A stretch of DNA of 64,000 nucleotides from Candidatus Saccharimonadota bacterium (GCA_017962365.1 JAGCVL010000002.1:62001-126000); one strand, 5' to 3'. Shown: positions 50,019-58,236, counted from the first letter of the stretch. Numbers and translations: made by a program. Notes: generated from the sequence alone by a model not told the origin.

Positions 50019-50882
50019 ATGGAACAAAAACTTTTCTCAGTTCTTCCGATGAGTCAGCGTTTTTCCTTGGAGGCCGGACATACCTATCAGGGCAGTATTA
50101 TTATTAGTAATTCCGTCAACGCTACCGAAGATTTCGCCTACATCGTCAAAATTGCACCCTATAGCATCATCGGCGACGGTTATACCACCGATTTTGCCAC
50201 CACCGGCCCATACACAGTCATCACCGACTGGATTACCATCGAAAATCCCACTGGCATTTTGAAGCCCAACGAGCACCACACCGTCAATTTCACCATCATC
50301 GTACCAGAAAACGCTCCAGCCGGCGGTCAATACGCCGCCATCGTCGTATCCGAAGATGAAAACGCCACCACCACTAGCGACAACGTCACCGTAAAAAATA
50401 TTCTCGAACTCGCCAGCGTCATCTATGCCGACGTCACCGGCATTACTACCAGAAGTGGAGAAATTTTAGACAACGAAATCCCTGGATTTTCCTTTACTAA
50501 TAGCGCCACAGTCGCCACCACCATCAAAAATACCGGCAATGTCCACCAAAGCGCCTTCATCTCCATCAAAGTTACCAATCTTATCACTGGCGAGACTATT
50601 TTCCCGGTCGCAGACGAAAGAGATAAATTTGAAGAAATCGTCATGCCAGAAAGCACCCGCACCCTCGCTCGCACTGTCGACAACTTACCACCGCTCGGCG
50701 CTGTCAAAATCAGCCAAACCGTCTATTTCGATGACCAGATATCCGAAAATGAGTCAGTCCTCCTCATCTGTCCACTCTGGTTCATCGCCCTGGTCGCTTT
50801 CACGATTATGTCTATCATTCTCGCATTCATCATCCGTCAAAAACGTCGCCACCGCGTTGCAAGAATCAAATACCATTTTTGA
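50019..50882 (+). CDS. WxL-interacting/DUF916-like membrane protein
   Basis: 287 residues: two beta-rich Ig-like domains (about 10-125 and 140-245; NPTGILKPNEHHTVNFTIIVPENAPAGGQYAAIV resembles DUF916-type domains) and one C-terminal membrane helix (about 252-272) followed by a basic tail QKRRHRVARIKYH. There is no recognisable N-terminal signal peptide with this start, although the domain seems extracytoplasmic; an upstream start is blocked by the serS start and the promoter. It ends 5 bp from the convergent FISUMP gene. Confidence 0.65.
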   Translation: MEQKLFSVLPMSQRFSLEAGHTYQGSIIISNSVNATEDFAYIVKIAPYSIIGDGYTTDFATTGPYTVITDWITIENPTGILKPNEHHTVNFTIIVPENAPAGGQYAAIVVSEDENATTTSDNVTVKNILELASVIYADVTGITTRSGEILDNEIPGFSFTNSATVATTIKNTGNVHQSAFISIKVTNLITGETIFPVADERDKFEEIVMPESTRTLARTVDNLPPLGAVKISQTVYFDDQISENESVLLICPLWFIALVAFTIMSIILAFIIRQKRRHRVARIKYHF

Positions 50883-50887
50883 AATTC

Positions 50888-52531
50888 CTATCGCACTACG
50901 CAACGCACCGAGCGACCACGATGACGAAAGTTGTAATTTTCTGGATCGGCACCATCGGAATGAAGATATAAACTATATGCATAATTACTGTTATTAACAG
51001 TACTAGACCAATAGGACCCATAAGTACCGGGGCCACTTAATGTACCATTTAGAATGTAACCAGACCTAGAAAAATAAAGCGGTGAATTCATCAATCCAGT
51101 AGCTGAACTAGCAGAATTATCGTTATATATTACGTTTAGCCTTCTGAATTCATTTGGAGACCCCGCGACTGTGCCTGGGAAATTAGTGTTATTAGCGATG
51201 GTGGGCAGTCTCCAACCCTTCGGGCAGATCGAGTTCTGGGGATTATTGGCTACATTATTTAATGTACTAGACGTAAATGCGCCAGAATTATTCGAAGCAA
51301 TAGCCGCTGTCCAATTATAGTAATTACCAACATACTTGTGACCATCATAAGAATCATCGCCATCCACCACTGCAACGCCCGAATCATAAGAATATGGATT
51401 AGAATTGTCATTAGGCCAAATTGTATTATTTAAGTTATTGCCCATAATCGTACCCCGCTCCGGTATCCAAGTGATAACTTCATTGACTGCAGTACAATTG
51501 GTGGTGGTAGACGGATTAGAACAAGCATAGCCATTTGATGTGTCATAATTTTTTGAGCCATAAGTCGTAAGGTCAGTATTTTCGGATGTGAGAGCGGCGA
51601 CATTTGTCGGAGTGGCCTCAAGATCTAGACTTAGATTTTGCGTCATCCAGCAATGCCCATCTTCCAGCTTTGCCACCCAATATATATTATTATCACGCTT
51701 ATCTATCAACTTTATCTGTGAAGCCTCACCAATGATGGTTGTTGCATTACATATTGCACTTGTCATACTCTGCATAGTGTAGTATTGCACACCATCTTTC
51801 GTGATAGTCTCCGTGCCCTGCGCCTCATCAAGTGCCATTTTGATTGACTTTAACGTGTCACTAGAATATGGGTGCATCATGGCGTATTTTACTTTACCAC
51901 TATATGTTCCAGCTGGCTGCGCTCCATTTGCATAGACCTGGTAAGTCGTTGTAAGGTAAGACCCGCTAGCTGTAATATCGGCATTCATATCCGTCTGCGA
52001 CTGGCGATATGCCACCATGGTGTAAGTATTTGGTACTACATGGTAGCTCGCATACGAACCGTTACTATCACTTGCAATCGTCGGCGGCGTCGCATTGATA
52101 CCATCTGTCGCATTAGTCACCGTACCAGCCGTCAGCTTCATCGCCCACGCCGATGTTGCTCCACTCGTCGCCGTACCAGTATGGATGTTGTAATTTGTAT
52201 TGAAAGCGCTAATAAGATCAGTCTGACCATCTATGCCACCACTTACACCAATTGCAAATATTATATATCCGCCAGAATCATTACAAAAAGCCTTAATGGT
52301 GGTCTGGCCAATACTTTGCTTGTATTCACCGCTCAGTATCGTCGCATTGTGCGCCGAATCCACCACGCCACCAAGTGTGCAAGATGATGGCACTGTAATC
52401 GCCACCACGTCCACCGCCGAGTTATCCGCATGTGTCGTATAATTCTGCGAAAAAAGCATCGTACCAGCTAGCACCGTAATTCCAGTCACAGCATAAATAT
52501 AAGCATTAAGCCCACGATATGCTTTTCCCAT
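50888..52531 (-). CDS. Secreted FISUMP-domain surface protein (paralog)
   Basis: 547-residue exported protein. A signal peptide or anchor (about 8-28; YIYAVTGITVLAGTMLF) is followed by a Ser/Thr-rich beta region (about 35-230) with three Cys. The C-terminal half (about 270-547) has the FISUMP hallmarks LEDGHCWMTQNLSLDL and SICPKGWRLPTI, and the ending RGRSVRCVVR. The layout matches the 737-residue protein at 24.5-26.7 kb. AGGAA precedes the ATG at 52529-52531. Confidence 0.83.
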   Translation of the reverse strand: MGKAYRGLNAYIYAVTGITVLAGTMLFSQNYTTHADNSAVDVVAITVPSSCTLGGVVDSAHNATILSGEYKQSIGQTTIKAFCNDSGGYIIFAIGVSGGIDGQTDLISAFNTNYNIHTGTATSGATSAWAMKLTAGTVTNATDGINATPPTIASDSNGSYASYHVVPNTYTMVAYRQSQTDMNADITASGSYLTTTYQVYANGAQPAGTYSGKVKYAMMHPYSSDTLKSIKMALDEAQGTETITKDGVQYYTMQSMTSAICNATTIIGEASQIKLIDKRDNNIYWVAKLEDGHCWMTQNLSLDLEATPTNVAALTSENTDLTTYGSKNYDTSNGYACSNPSTTTNCTAVNEVITWIPERGTIMGNNLNNTIWPNDNSNPYSYDSGVAVVDGDDSYDGHKYVGNYYNWTAAIASNNSGAFTSSTLNNVANNPQNSICPKGWRLPTIANNTNFPGTVAGSPNEFRRLNVIYNDNSASSATGLMNSPLYFSRSGYILNGTLSGPGTYGSYWSSTVNNSNYAYSLYLHSDGADPENYNFRHRGRSVRCVVR

Positions 52532-52629
52532 ATTCCTATCTGTTCTCGCAATTTTTTTCACACAGTACGTCGTCCACACTTACATACTATTTATGTTTAT
52601 TGTACTGTATTTGAAGTTAGAAGTCAACG

Positions 52630-53370
52630 CTATTTTTCTTGCATCGAGAGATAGATTTTATGCCAATCGTCTAGGTGCAAGTCGCCAGGTCTTGCATCGA
52701 TATTAAGATTTAATTTCTCGAAGATTTCCTTTATTTTGTCGCGCGACATAAGCGTGGATAAGTTGCGCGTCACCTTTTTCCTTGGCGCTATGAAGCCTAC
52801 TTCTATCACCTTAAATACTTCGTCTGGCACCATCGGCGCATGCGGCTTTAAGATTAGCACCTGCGAATCCACCTTCGGCGGTGGAGTAAATTCCTCAGCC
52901 ACCACTATAGGTCCCAGCACCGCATCCGCCCGATTTTTCACCCTGAGTGACAGCAGGCTCTCACGCTCATCTACGATCCGCTCCGCCACTTCTTTTTGCA
53001 TCAAGAGTACCACTCTGCCAGGCATATTGTCCGTCGCTAGTATATGCTCAATAATCGGACTCGTGATGTAGTATGGTATATTTCCCGCCACCACGTACGG
53101 CTGTGGTAAGCTTTCAAGATTATATTTTAGAAAATCTTCATTTGCTACTTCCAGATTTTTGCCTGGAAACGACCCTGGCAATTTGCGCGCCAAATCTGCA
53201 TCATATTCTACCGCAATCACTTTTTCAAACCGCCGAAGGAGCGACGACGTGAGGGTCCCGAGCCCAGGCCCAATTTCTAGGCATAATGGCCCATCGCCAG
53301 CGAGTTCCGCAATCTCATCTAATATCATGCGATTCTTAAGCCAATGTTGTCCAAGTGATTTATTTACCAT
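52630..53370 (-). CDS. ksgA: 16S rRNA dimethyladenosine transferase
   Basis: Methylates the two adenines of helix 45 in 16S rRNA. QHWLKN N-terminal motif, SAM site CLEIGPGLGTLT (about 32-43), catalytic NIPYYI (about 98-103), and the C-terminal helical domain (LDDWHKIYLSM end). The start MVNKSLGQHW gives 246 residues and overlaps the upstream 3D-domain gene by 11 bp. Confidence 0.94.
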   Translation of the reverse strand: MVNKSLGQHWLKNRMILDEIAELAGDGPLCLEIGPGLGTLTSSLLRRFEKVIAVEYDADLARKLPGSFPGKNLEVANEDFLKYNLESLPQPYVVAGNIPYYITSPIIEHILATDNMPGRVVLLMQKEVAERIVDERESLLSLRVKNRADAVLGPIVVAEEFTPPPKVDSQVLILKPHAPMVPDEVFKVIEVGFIAPRKKVTRNLSTLMSRDKIKEIFEKLNLNIDARPGDLHLDDWHKIYLSMQEK

Positions 53371-54247
53371 TGCGATTTGTCCAATCTGTCGCGAGGTCAA
53401 ATTGCTCTGGGTTTGACAGCGCAAACGACCCCGTATCATAAACTTTACCAAGCCCTAGCGATGTCTCCACCACCGTGCATCTAGGATAACGATTAAGATC
53501 TGCCGCGACGAGCACATAACCTTCCGCATCTACTTTTACTCCATCGTCGCGTACTTCGTAATACGGCTGAACATGACATTCCCTAGCCGCAATCGCCATT
53601 ACGCCACTCATCGATAAATCATAGTATGTCTCTTTTCTCTGCACCATCTTCCCATTTACTGATACCGAGTATTGATTTACTCCCCTCCTAGCCGTAAGTG
53701 GCGCCACGCCTAACTTGCTACTAAGGTCAAGCTCCGGCTCAGGTTCCGGCTCCACATGATTTCTAGTCACCTCATATATATAAGCTGGACCAGTCGCCAG
53801 AAAATTATACGCTAGGCTCTCCGCCACCCCATCTTCCTCATAGATTTCTTTACCATACTTCACCACAATCTCCCGCGCATCGACCTCGGTCGTCATCAAA
53901 TATTGCTCCCTCACTCCGTCACGAATCACTACCGGTCGCGCTCTCCAGATGCTTACCGTAAAATCACCATCAATCTCGGTGTCGAGGCTCGGATTTACGA
54001 TATCAGCCTCCGCTATAACAATTTTGGCCCTTTTAAGTAGCTCTCCCACCGTCCGCGCGCTCGTTCTCACCATTATTGACATATCTCCATCCTCCAACGT
54101 TACAAAATGCTCCTCTGCCGAAGATGCGTCACCGTTGTTGCGCGCAAAAGTATCGCTGCCGTGCCCTATCAACATAACCGCCCCAAAGGTAATCACAAAA
54201 ACCGCAGCTACTAATAAAACTTTGTCCATCTTACGATGAAGTCTCAT
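53360..54247 (-). CDS. YabE-like wall protein with DUF348 and 3D domain
   Basis: Probable peptidoglycan-cleaving enzyme. N-terminal membrane anchor or signal (about 9-30), DUF348 ubiquitin-like repeat (about 48-140; VRTSARTVGELLKRAKIV), a Glu/Pro linker (EPEPEPE), and a C-terminal 3D domain of the MltA/Rpf type whose three Asp lie in AADLNRYP, VYDTG and DLATDW. G5 domains found in Bacillus YabE are absent. TGA-TACAAT ends 7 nt before the ATG. Confidence 0.82.
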   Translation of the reverse strand: MRLHRKMDKVLLVAAVFVITFGAVMLIGHGSDTFARNNGDASSAEEHFVTLEDGDMSIMVRTSARTVGELLKRAKIVIAEADIVNPSLDTEIDGDFTVSIWRARPVVIRDGVREQYLMTTEVDAREIVVKYGKEIYEEDGVAESLAYNFLATGPAYIYEVTRNHVEPEPEPELDLSSKLGVAPLTARRGVNQYSVSVNGKMVQRKETYYDLSMSGVMAIAARECHVQPYYEVRDDGVKVDAEGYVLVAADLNRYPRCTVVETSLGLGKVYDTGSFALSNPEQFDLATDWTNRNGK

Positions 54248-54254
54248 ATTATAT

Positions 54255-54260
54255 ATTGTA
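54255..54260 (-). promoter_or_regulatory. Leaderless-type promoter of the 3D-domain gene
   Basis: TGA-TACAAT with 7 nt to the ATG, just downstream of the terminator of the RNA candidate. Confidence 0.5.
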
Positions 54261-54274
54261 TCACACTTACGCTA

Positions 54275-54309
54275 CAAAATAAAACCCTTCCGCGAGACTC
54301 AAGGGTTTT
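54275..54309 (-). terminator. Terminator of the RNA candidate
   Basis: Nine-base inverted repeat AAAACCCTT/AAGGGTTTT with ATTTT tail on the minus strand. Confidence 0.8.
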
Positions 54310-54424
54310 ACAACTTCTTCATTTCTAGGTGGTTGGACAAGACATTTAGCCAAAATAGCTCTACACTCTCCACCCTCTTCTCCTAAGTTCAGGCCCCTCT
54401 CAACGTGTGATTGGTCCGAACTTA
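54276..54424 (-). ncRNA. Candidate small non-coding RNA with own promoter and terminator
   Basis: A 304-bp gap without a gene. On the minus strand TTGACA (54452-54457), 16 bp and TGC-TAAAAT (54430-54435) predict a start near 54424. The RNA begins with a stem TAAGTTCGG/CCTGAACTTA enclosing about 22 nt, then a longer GGTGG/CCACC stem-loop, and ends in AAAACCCTT/AAGGGTTTT followed by ATTTT, a clear intrinsic terminator at 54275-54309. About 145 nt. It contains no long ORF. It does not match tmRNA, SRP, RNase P or T-box hallmarks; 6S-like folding is not obvious. The family is unknown. Confidence 0.6.
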
Positions 54425-54551
54425 ACTTTATTTTAGCATAGCCATTTAGTGTGTCAATATTGATTTTTAAGATTTTTGATGTTGTAATATAACTTGACAG
54501 AACAACAGTATATTATATATTAAGAATATCCCTGTTATTGTATTTATTTTG

Positions 54552-55247
54552 TTATGATTTCAGTCCACTATTGAAATACATCAACACGTATTCCCAGCCC
54601 CACGACAAATCAAACCCAGATTGCACTGAATCATTGAACTTAAAATATGGCATCCCATTGACTAGCTTTGCGCTCTTTTCTGCATTCTTTTTAATCTCTG
54701 CAACCGTCTCGTCATTTTCTACACAACTTACAAAAGTTTCCCCAAGACCAATCTCTTTGCCCATATCAATCCAGTAATCTTTACCGAGCTTATTAAACTC
54801 ACCAAATGCCGACTTGCCAAGCTTCGCATAATATTCATTCCATACTTTTGTAATTGCAAGATTATAATAATCCCAGAATCTACCCTCATTTCTCGCGCAA
54901 TAAATCGCCTCCGCCCCATATCGCGATTCAATCGACTTTGATTGACCATATTCATATAGAAAATCAGATACCCGTATTTCCACCAGCACATCATTCTGCT
55001 CTATATACCTCTTAAAGTCTTCCTCGTGCTCAATAATTGCATTTTCAAACGCCACACAATACGGACAAGCCACATCGGAGTAAATAATGAAGTAGTTTTT
55101 TGCCTCCATATTCCCCACCGTCATCTCTTTATCCCAGACCCTCTCCGCATTCGACGGCTTTTGACTCATACTTGCCACCATTGCGGCAAAAATCGCCACT
55201 ACGATTACCACGATGCCTATAATTCTGATAATTTTACCAGTTTTCAC
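54552..55247 (-). CDS. DsbA-family membrane-anchored thioredoxin-like oxidoreductase
   Basis: Catalyses disulfide formation or exchange on exported proteins. N-terminal membrane anchor (about 7-28), thioredoxin fold with the active site CPYC (about 60-63; YSDVACPYCVAFE), a helical insert (about 85-150) and cis-Pro in GMPYFKF. Two more Cys (YCARN, SCVEN) may form a second pair. 231 residues. Its start overlaps the stop of the CPTC membrane protein gene by 4 bp, so the two are translationally coupled. Confidence 0.87.
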   Translation of the reverse strand: MKTGKIIRIIGIVVIVVAIFAAMVASMSQKPSNAERVWDKEMTVGNMEAKNYFIIYSDVACPYCVAFENAIIEHEEDFKRYIEQNDVLVEIRVSDFLYEYGQSKSIESRYGAEAIYCARNEGRFWDYYNLAITKVWNEYYAKLGKSAFGEFNKLGKDYWIDMGKEIGLGETFVSCVENDETVAEIKKNAEKSAKLVNGMPYFKFNDSVQSGFDLSWGWEYVLMYFNSGLKS

Positions 55248-55894
55248 TTTTTCTCCCTTTCGGCTCGCCGCCTCATATATCTTTCATTTATTATTATAAC
55301 ATAGGCTTCCTCGCCAATGCGCCTTAATGCCAAAATCGCGATTATAATCGCCACGGCCGTCACTATTCCAGATATTACACCACTCGCCGCCAAGCCTCCG
55401 GTCGAAAAGATTGCCCCCATAAGCGGCGTGAGTAGCGTAGTGCCACAAGTCGGACACCCCGCGCCTAGTGCAATAAGTCCCGTGATAATCCCCGCCTTCT
55501 CTACATTCGCAGAATTTGTATTCGTCTCGTTATCGGTTGTTCCGGGTTGTTTTCGCTTTTTATCCCACAAAAACACGATCAAACCAATCAATATACCCTG
55601 AAGCACCGCAATCGTAAATACCGGCACCCACTCCATAAAAATCATATTTACCCCAAACACACCAATCAAAGCGTCGCCAATAATCTTCATCGTGCCACCT
55701 ATACCTACCGCCCCCATCAACTGAAATTTTGACATTCCACCAGCAAGCAAATTCATGAGCGTTCCAAAAAATAAAAAGGCCACAACAAACCCAATTTGGA
55801 ATTTTCTTTCTTTCGTGGCAAGTAAAATACCTTTCCCGGCCAAGGCAAAACCATCTAGCCACTTTCGCCAATTAAACTTGAGCTTCTTGCCCAC
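55244..55894 (-). CDS. Multi-pass membrane protein with CPTC motif, partner of the DsbA-like protein
   Basis: 216 residues with about five membrane helices (32-50, 60-80, 85-108, 136-158, 165-190). The motif GAGCPTCGTTLLTPL (about 143-157) puts a CxxC pair in a membrane segment. With a DsbA-like protein translated from the same mRNA by 4-bp overlap, it is a candidate to reoxidise DsbA in place of DsbB or VKOR; this is inference because it matches neither family clearly. The start is a GTG with GGAGG 6 nt upstream. Confidence 0.65.
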   Translation of the reverse strand: MGKKLKFNWRKWLDGFALAGKGILLATKERKFQIGFVVAFLFFGTLMNLLAGGMSKFQLMGAVGIGGTMKIIGDALIGVFGVNMIFMEWVPVFTIAVLQGILIGLIVFLWDKKRKQPGTTDNETNTNSANVEKAGIITGLIALGAGCPTCGTTLLTPLMGAIFSTGGLAASGVISGIVTAVAIIIAILALRRIGEEAYVIIINERYMRRRAEREKK

Positions 55895-55938
55895 TTTTAC
55901 CTCCGCACTCTACTATATATTATATATATTCTACCACA

Positions 55939-57210
55939 CTAATTGAATTCTTTAATTCGGTATTTGCCGCTTTCGGCTTCCGCCTCACCAAGTACGATGC
56001 CTTGTTTTGCAATCGCTGCTGCATATTTTAGCTTATCGCCCAACTTTTTATTGGATGCCACCACGGTCACCACTTTACCCTCAGATAATAACTGCCCAGC
56101 AACTTTTACGGCGTATGATAACTCATTATCAGTAATAGGCACCACTGCTACATCTACCACTTTATCAACTTGACTTTTCACCAAATTATTTTCAGCCAGA
56201 ACATAAAATAGCCTACTAAGTCCAATCGATGCTCCCACTCCAGGGAGTTTCAAGTCGGTGAAATACTCAGCCAGATTTTCATAACGTCCACCCCCACCAA
56301 TCGAACCAACCCCCATGTATTCCGGCAAACAAAACTCAAACACCGTACCAGTGTAATAATCAAGACCTCGCACAATCCGCATATCAGCTCGCACCATCTC
56401 GGAATAACCGGCTTTTTCGAGCATACCGACGACCGCATAAAGCTCACTTACACCATCCTCAAACATCTCACCACTTATACCAAGCTCGCGAAGCCCCTGT
56501 ACTACACTCTCCACGTCGCCACTAAGCTGCATCAAAGCCAAAACTTTATTGCGATTTTTCTCACCAATACCAAGCTCATCTAAGGCTTCTACCGTCTTCT
56601 CTGCTGGGACCTTTTCCGAATGGTCGATAATGCTATATATATCCGCCGCTTGATTTTGCAAATTAAGCGCCTCTATCATGCCAGTCACAATCTTGCGATT
56701 ACTCACCCGAGCTATAATTGGTGTGTTAAGCTCCATGCTTCTTAGGGCATCAAGTGCGGTCATTAGCACGTCTGCGTCATAATAAAGTGGCAACTCACCC
56801 CGCCCAATCACATCCACATCGCACTGATAAAACTCGCGGAATCTCCCCTTCTGTGCTCTTTCGCCACGAAAATTTCGCCCAATCTGCGATACCTTAAATG
56901 GGAACTTTAAATCATTTTCATGCTCTACCACGTACCTAGCTAGTGGTACGGTGTGGTCAAATCTGAGCGCCTGGTCGGCACCCTCAGATGCTTCCGCCGT
57001 CTTCACCACTTTATAAATCTGCTTTTCAGTGTCACCACCAGCTTTTGCAAGCAATATCTCACACCTATCAATAATCGGTGTCTCGATATTTAAGAAACCG
57101 TGCTTCCGATAGACACCCGCTATGCCATCTCTAATCTTACTAAATGTAGCTTGTGCCTCCGGCAACAATTCTTGCATGCCAGAAATCGGACTCGTATTTA
57201 CTTTTTTCAT
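55939..57210 (-). CDS. hisS: Histidyl-tRNA synthetase
   Basis: Class II enzyme. Motif 2 region (GRNFRGERAQKGRFREFYQCDVDVIG near 110), His-specific motif GLDYYTGTVFEF (about 270) and motif 3 (GGGGRYENL; GASIGLSRLF), then the anticodon-binding domain. The start MKKVNTSP is chosen because TATAAT ends 7 nt upstream. 423 residues, normal. Confidence 0.96.
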   Translation of the reverse strand: MKKVNTSPISGMQELLPEAQATFSKIRDGIAGVYRKHGFLNIETPIIDRCEILLAKAGGDTEKQIYKVVKTAEASEGADQALRFDHTVPLARYVVEHENDLKFPFKVSQIGRNFRGERAQKGRFREFYQCDVDVIGRGELPLYYDADVLMTALDALRSMELNTPIIARVSNRKIVTGMIEALNLQNQAADIYSIIDHSEKVPAEKTVEALDELGIGEKNRNKVLALMQLSGDVESVVQGLRELGISGEMFEDGVSELYAVVGMLEKAGYSEMVRADMRIVRGLDYYTGTVFEFCLPEYMGVGSIGGGGRYENLAEYFTDLKLPGVGASIGLSRLFYVLAENNLVKSQVDKVVDVAVVPITDNELSYAVKVAGQLLSEGKVVTVVASNKKLGDKLKYAAAIAKQGIVLGEAEAESGKYRIKEFN

Positions 57211-57217
57211 ATCTCTA

Positions 57218-57223
57218 ATTATA
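57218..57223 (-). promoter_or_regulatory. Leaderless-type promoter of hisS
   Basis: TGG-TATAAT with 7 nt to the ATG, just downstream of the tRNA-Lys remnant. Confidence 0.6.
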
Positions 57224-57247
57224 CCATATAATATATTATAATTTTGC

Positions 57248-57312
57248 ACAAAAAATGGTGAGTCGGGAGGGGCTCGATTCGCAAGAACGAGCCCCGCTCG
57301 TAAACTCCCAGA
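57248..57312 (-). repeat. Partial duplication of the tRNA-Lys 3' end with hairpin
   Basis: 22 bases at 57256-57277 are identical to the CCA-end and T-arm side of the tRNA-Lys gene (57321-57342), plus a shared A-rich flank. Beyond them an 8-bp hairpin GGGGCTCG/CGAGCCCC (57270-57294) replaces the rest of the tRNA. It may be an eroded fourth tRNA, an attachment-site scar or a terminator-like element for the tRNA transcript. Confidence 0.7.
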
Positions 57313-57320
57313 TACAAAAA

Positions 57321-57397
57321 TGGTGAGTCGGGAGGGGCTCGAACCCTCGACACCGGGCTTAAAAGGCCCGTGCTCTAACCTGCTGAGCTACCGACCC
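57321..57397 (-). tRNA. tRNA-Lys (anticodon TTT)
   Basis: 77-nt cloverleaf with encoded CCA: acceptor GGGTCGG, D-arm GCTC/GAGC, anticodon stem CGGGC/GCCCG around loop CTTTTAA, T-arm GAGGGTTCGAGCCCCTC. Last of a three-tRNA cluster on the minus strand. Confidence 0.96.
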
Positions 57398-57406
57398 ATC
57401 CTACGA

Positions 57407-57483
57407 TGGTGGACGATAGAGGAGTCGAACCTCTGACCTTGTCTACGTCAAAGACACGCTCTAGCCAACTGAGCTAATCGTCC
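57407..57483 (-). tRNA. tRNA-Val (anticodon GAC)
   Basis: 77-nt cloverleaf with encoded CCA: acceptor GGACGAT/ATCGTCC, anticodon stem TGTCT/AGACA around loop TTGACGT, T-arm AGAGGTTCGACTCCTCT. Confidence 0.96.
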
Positions 57484-57484
57484 A

Positions 57485-57560
57485 TGGTGGTTCCGGCTGG
57501 ACTTGAACCAGCGACACAAGGCTCTTCAGGCCTCTGCTCTACCAACTGAGCTACAGAACC
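57485..57560 (-). tRNA. tRNA-Phe (anticodon GAA)
   Basis: 76-nt cloverleaf with encoded CCA: anticodon stem GAGGC/GCCTT around loop CTGAAGA, T-arm GCTGGTTCAAGTCCAGC. First gene of the cluster; only 1 bp separates it from tRNA-Val. Confidence 0.96.
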
Positions 57561-57570
57561 AACTTTATTT

Positions 57571-57576
57571 ATTATA
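57571..57576 (-). promoter_or_regulatory. -10 of the tRNA cluster
   Basis: TGA-TATAAT on the minus strand about 10 bp before tRNA-Phe; the TGA is also the stop codon of the DUF167 gene. Confidence 0.6.
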
Positions 57577-57801
57577 TCACATTCCGATAATTTCCACCAC
57601 CTTTTTCCGTGATTTTGCGCCAGTTTTTATTAAGACGCAGCTTTTTGCTACGTCATAATACTCCGCAAGCAATTTCACAAGCCCATCATTTGCCTCACCG
57701 TCATGTGCTTTTTCATGTAAGTATACCACCAGACCATCAGGGGCCACCTCGACAAGCGGCCCCTTACGGCTACCAGGTTTTACTGTAACCTGTACTAGCA
57801 T
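57577..57801 (-). CDS. DUF167 (YggU-family) protein
   Basis: 74-residue protein of the UPF0235/DUF167 family, of unknown function. VKPGSRKGPLVEV and the later HDGEANDGLVKLLAEYYDV with KTGAKSRKKVVEI are the family hallmarks (NGxANxxLxxxLA; GxxSRxKxVxI). It overlaps the DUF4282 gene by one base. Confidence 0.88.
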   Translation of the reverse strand: MLVQVTVKPGSRKGPLVEVAPDGLVVYLHEKAHDGEANDGLVKLLAEYYDVAKSCVLIKTGAKSRKKVVEIIGM

Positions 57802-58205
57802 TATTTCTTCTTAGTGCTGTCAGCGATGGTCTGAGTGTTGTGCCAGATCATGATGAACATCATTGCACCTTCATAAATCAACCGAATTACGATTGGGCCA
57901 AGCACCAATGTCAAGATGAATGACAAGAAGCTAACGCTGATCAAAGAGAACGATGCCAAAACTACAAAGATGGTCCCAATGTAGTACAACACCTTCATGA
58001 TTGGCTCAATCCACATTGTCTTGAAAGCCAAGAAATCCTTTAGCCATACCAAGAACTTACCTTTTGGCTCTTGTTTTGCTTTCACAAATAGGAAGTGAAC
58101 TAGCACACCTCCGATAATCGCCAAAATGAGGGCGATGATTGTCCAAATCCCTGCTCCGGCGCTCACACCAGTAGTCACCGTAGGATAAGATGTTGTGTAA
58201 TACAT
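57801..58205 (-). CDS. DUF4282-like membrane protein
   Basis: 134 residues with three membrane helices (about 20-41, 69-90, 95-122). The C-terminal part (KVLYYIGTIFVVLASF... GPIVIRLIYEGAMMFIMIWHNTQTI) resembles DUF4282, function unknown. AAGGAG precedes the ATG. Confidence 0.7.
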   Translation of the reverse strand: MYYTTSYPTVTTGVSAGAGIWTIIALILAIIGGVLVHFLFVKAKQEPKGKFLVWLKDFLAFKTMWIEPIMKVLYYIGTIFVVLASFSLISVSFLSFILTLVLGPIVIRLIYEGAMMFIMIWHNTQTIADSTKKK

Positions 58206-58236
58206 ATATAACTCCTTATATTATTATATTAACTTT

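Noticed and set aside
54330-54400. T-box or SRP RNA in the RNA candidate
   Set aside because: GGGTGG is present, but the rest of the T-box sequence is not, and the SRP GGUCAGG/GGAAGGAAGCAGCC loops are missing.
54495-54520. Plus-strand promoter TTGACA...TATATT
   Set aside because: It points into the 3' end of the convergent DsbA-like gene with no ORF or terminator unit behind it; spacing and -10 are weaker than the secA antisense case.
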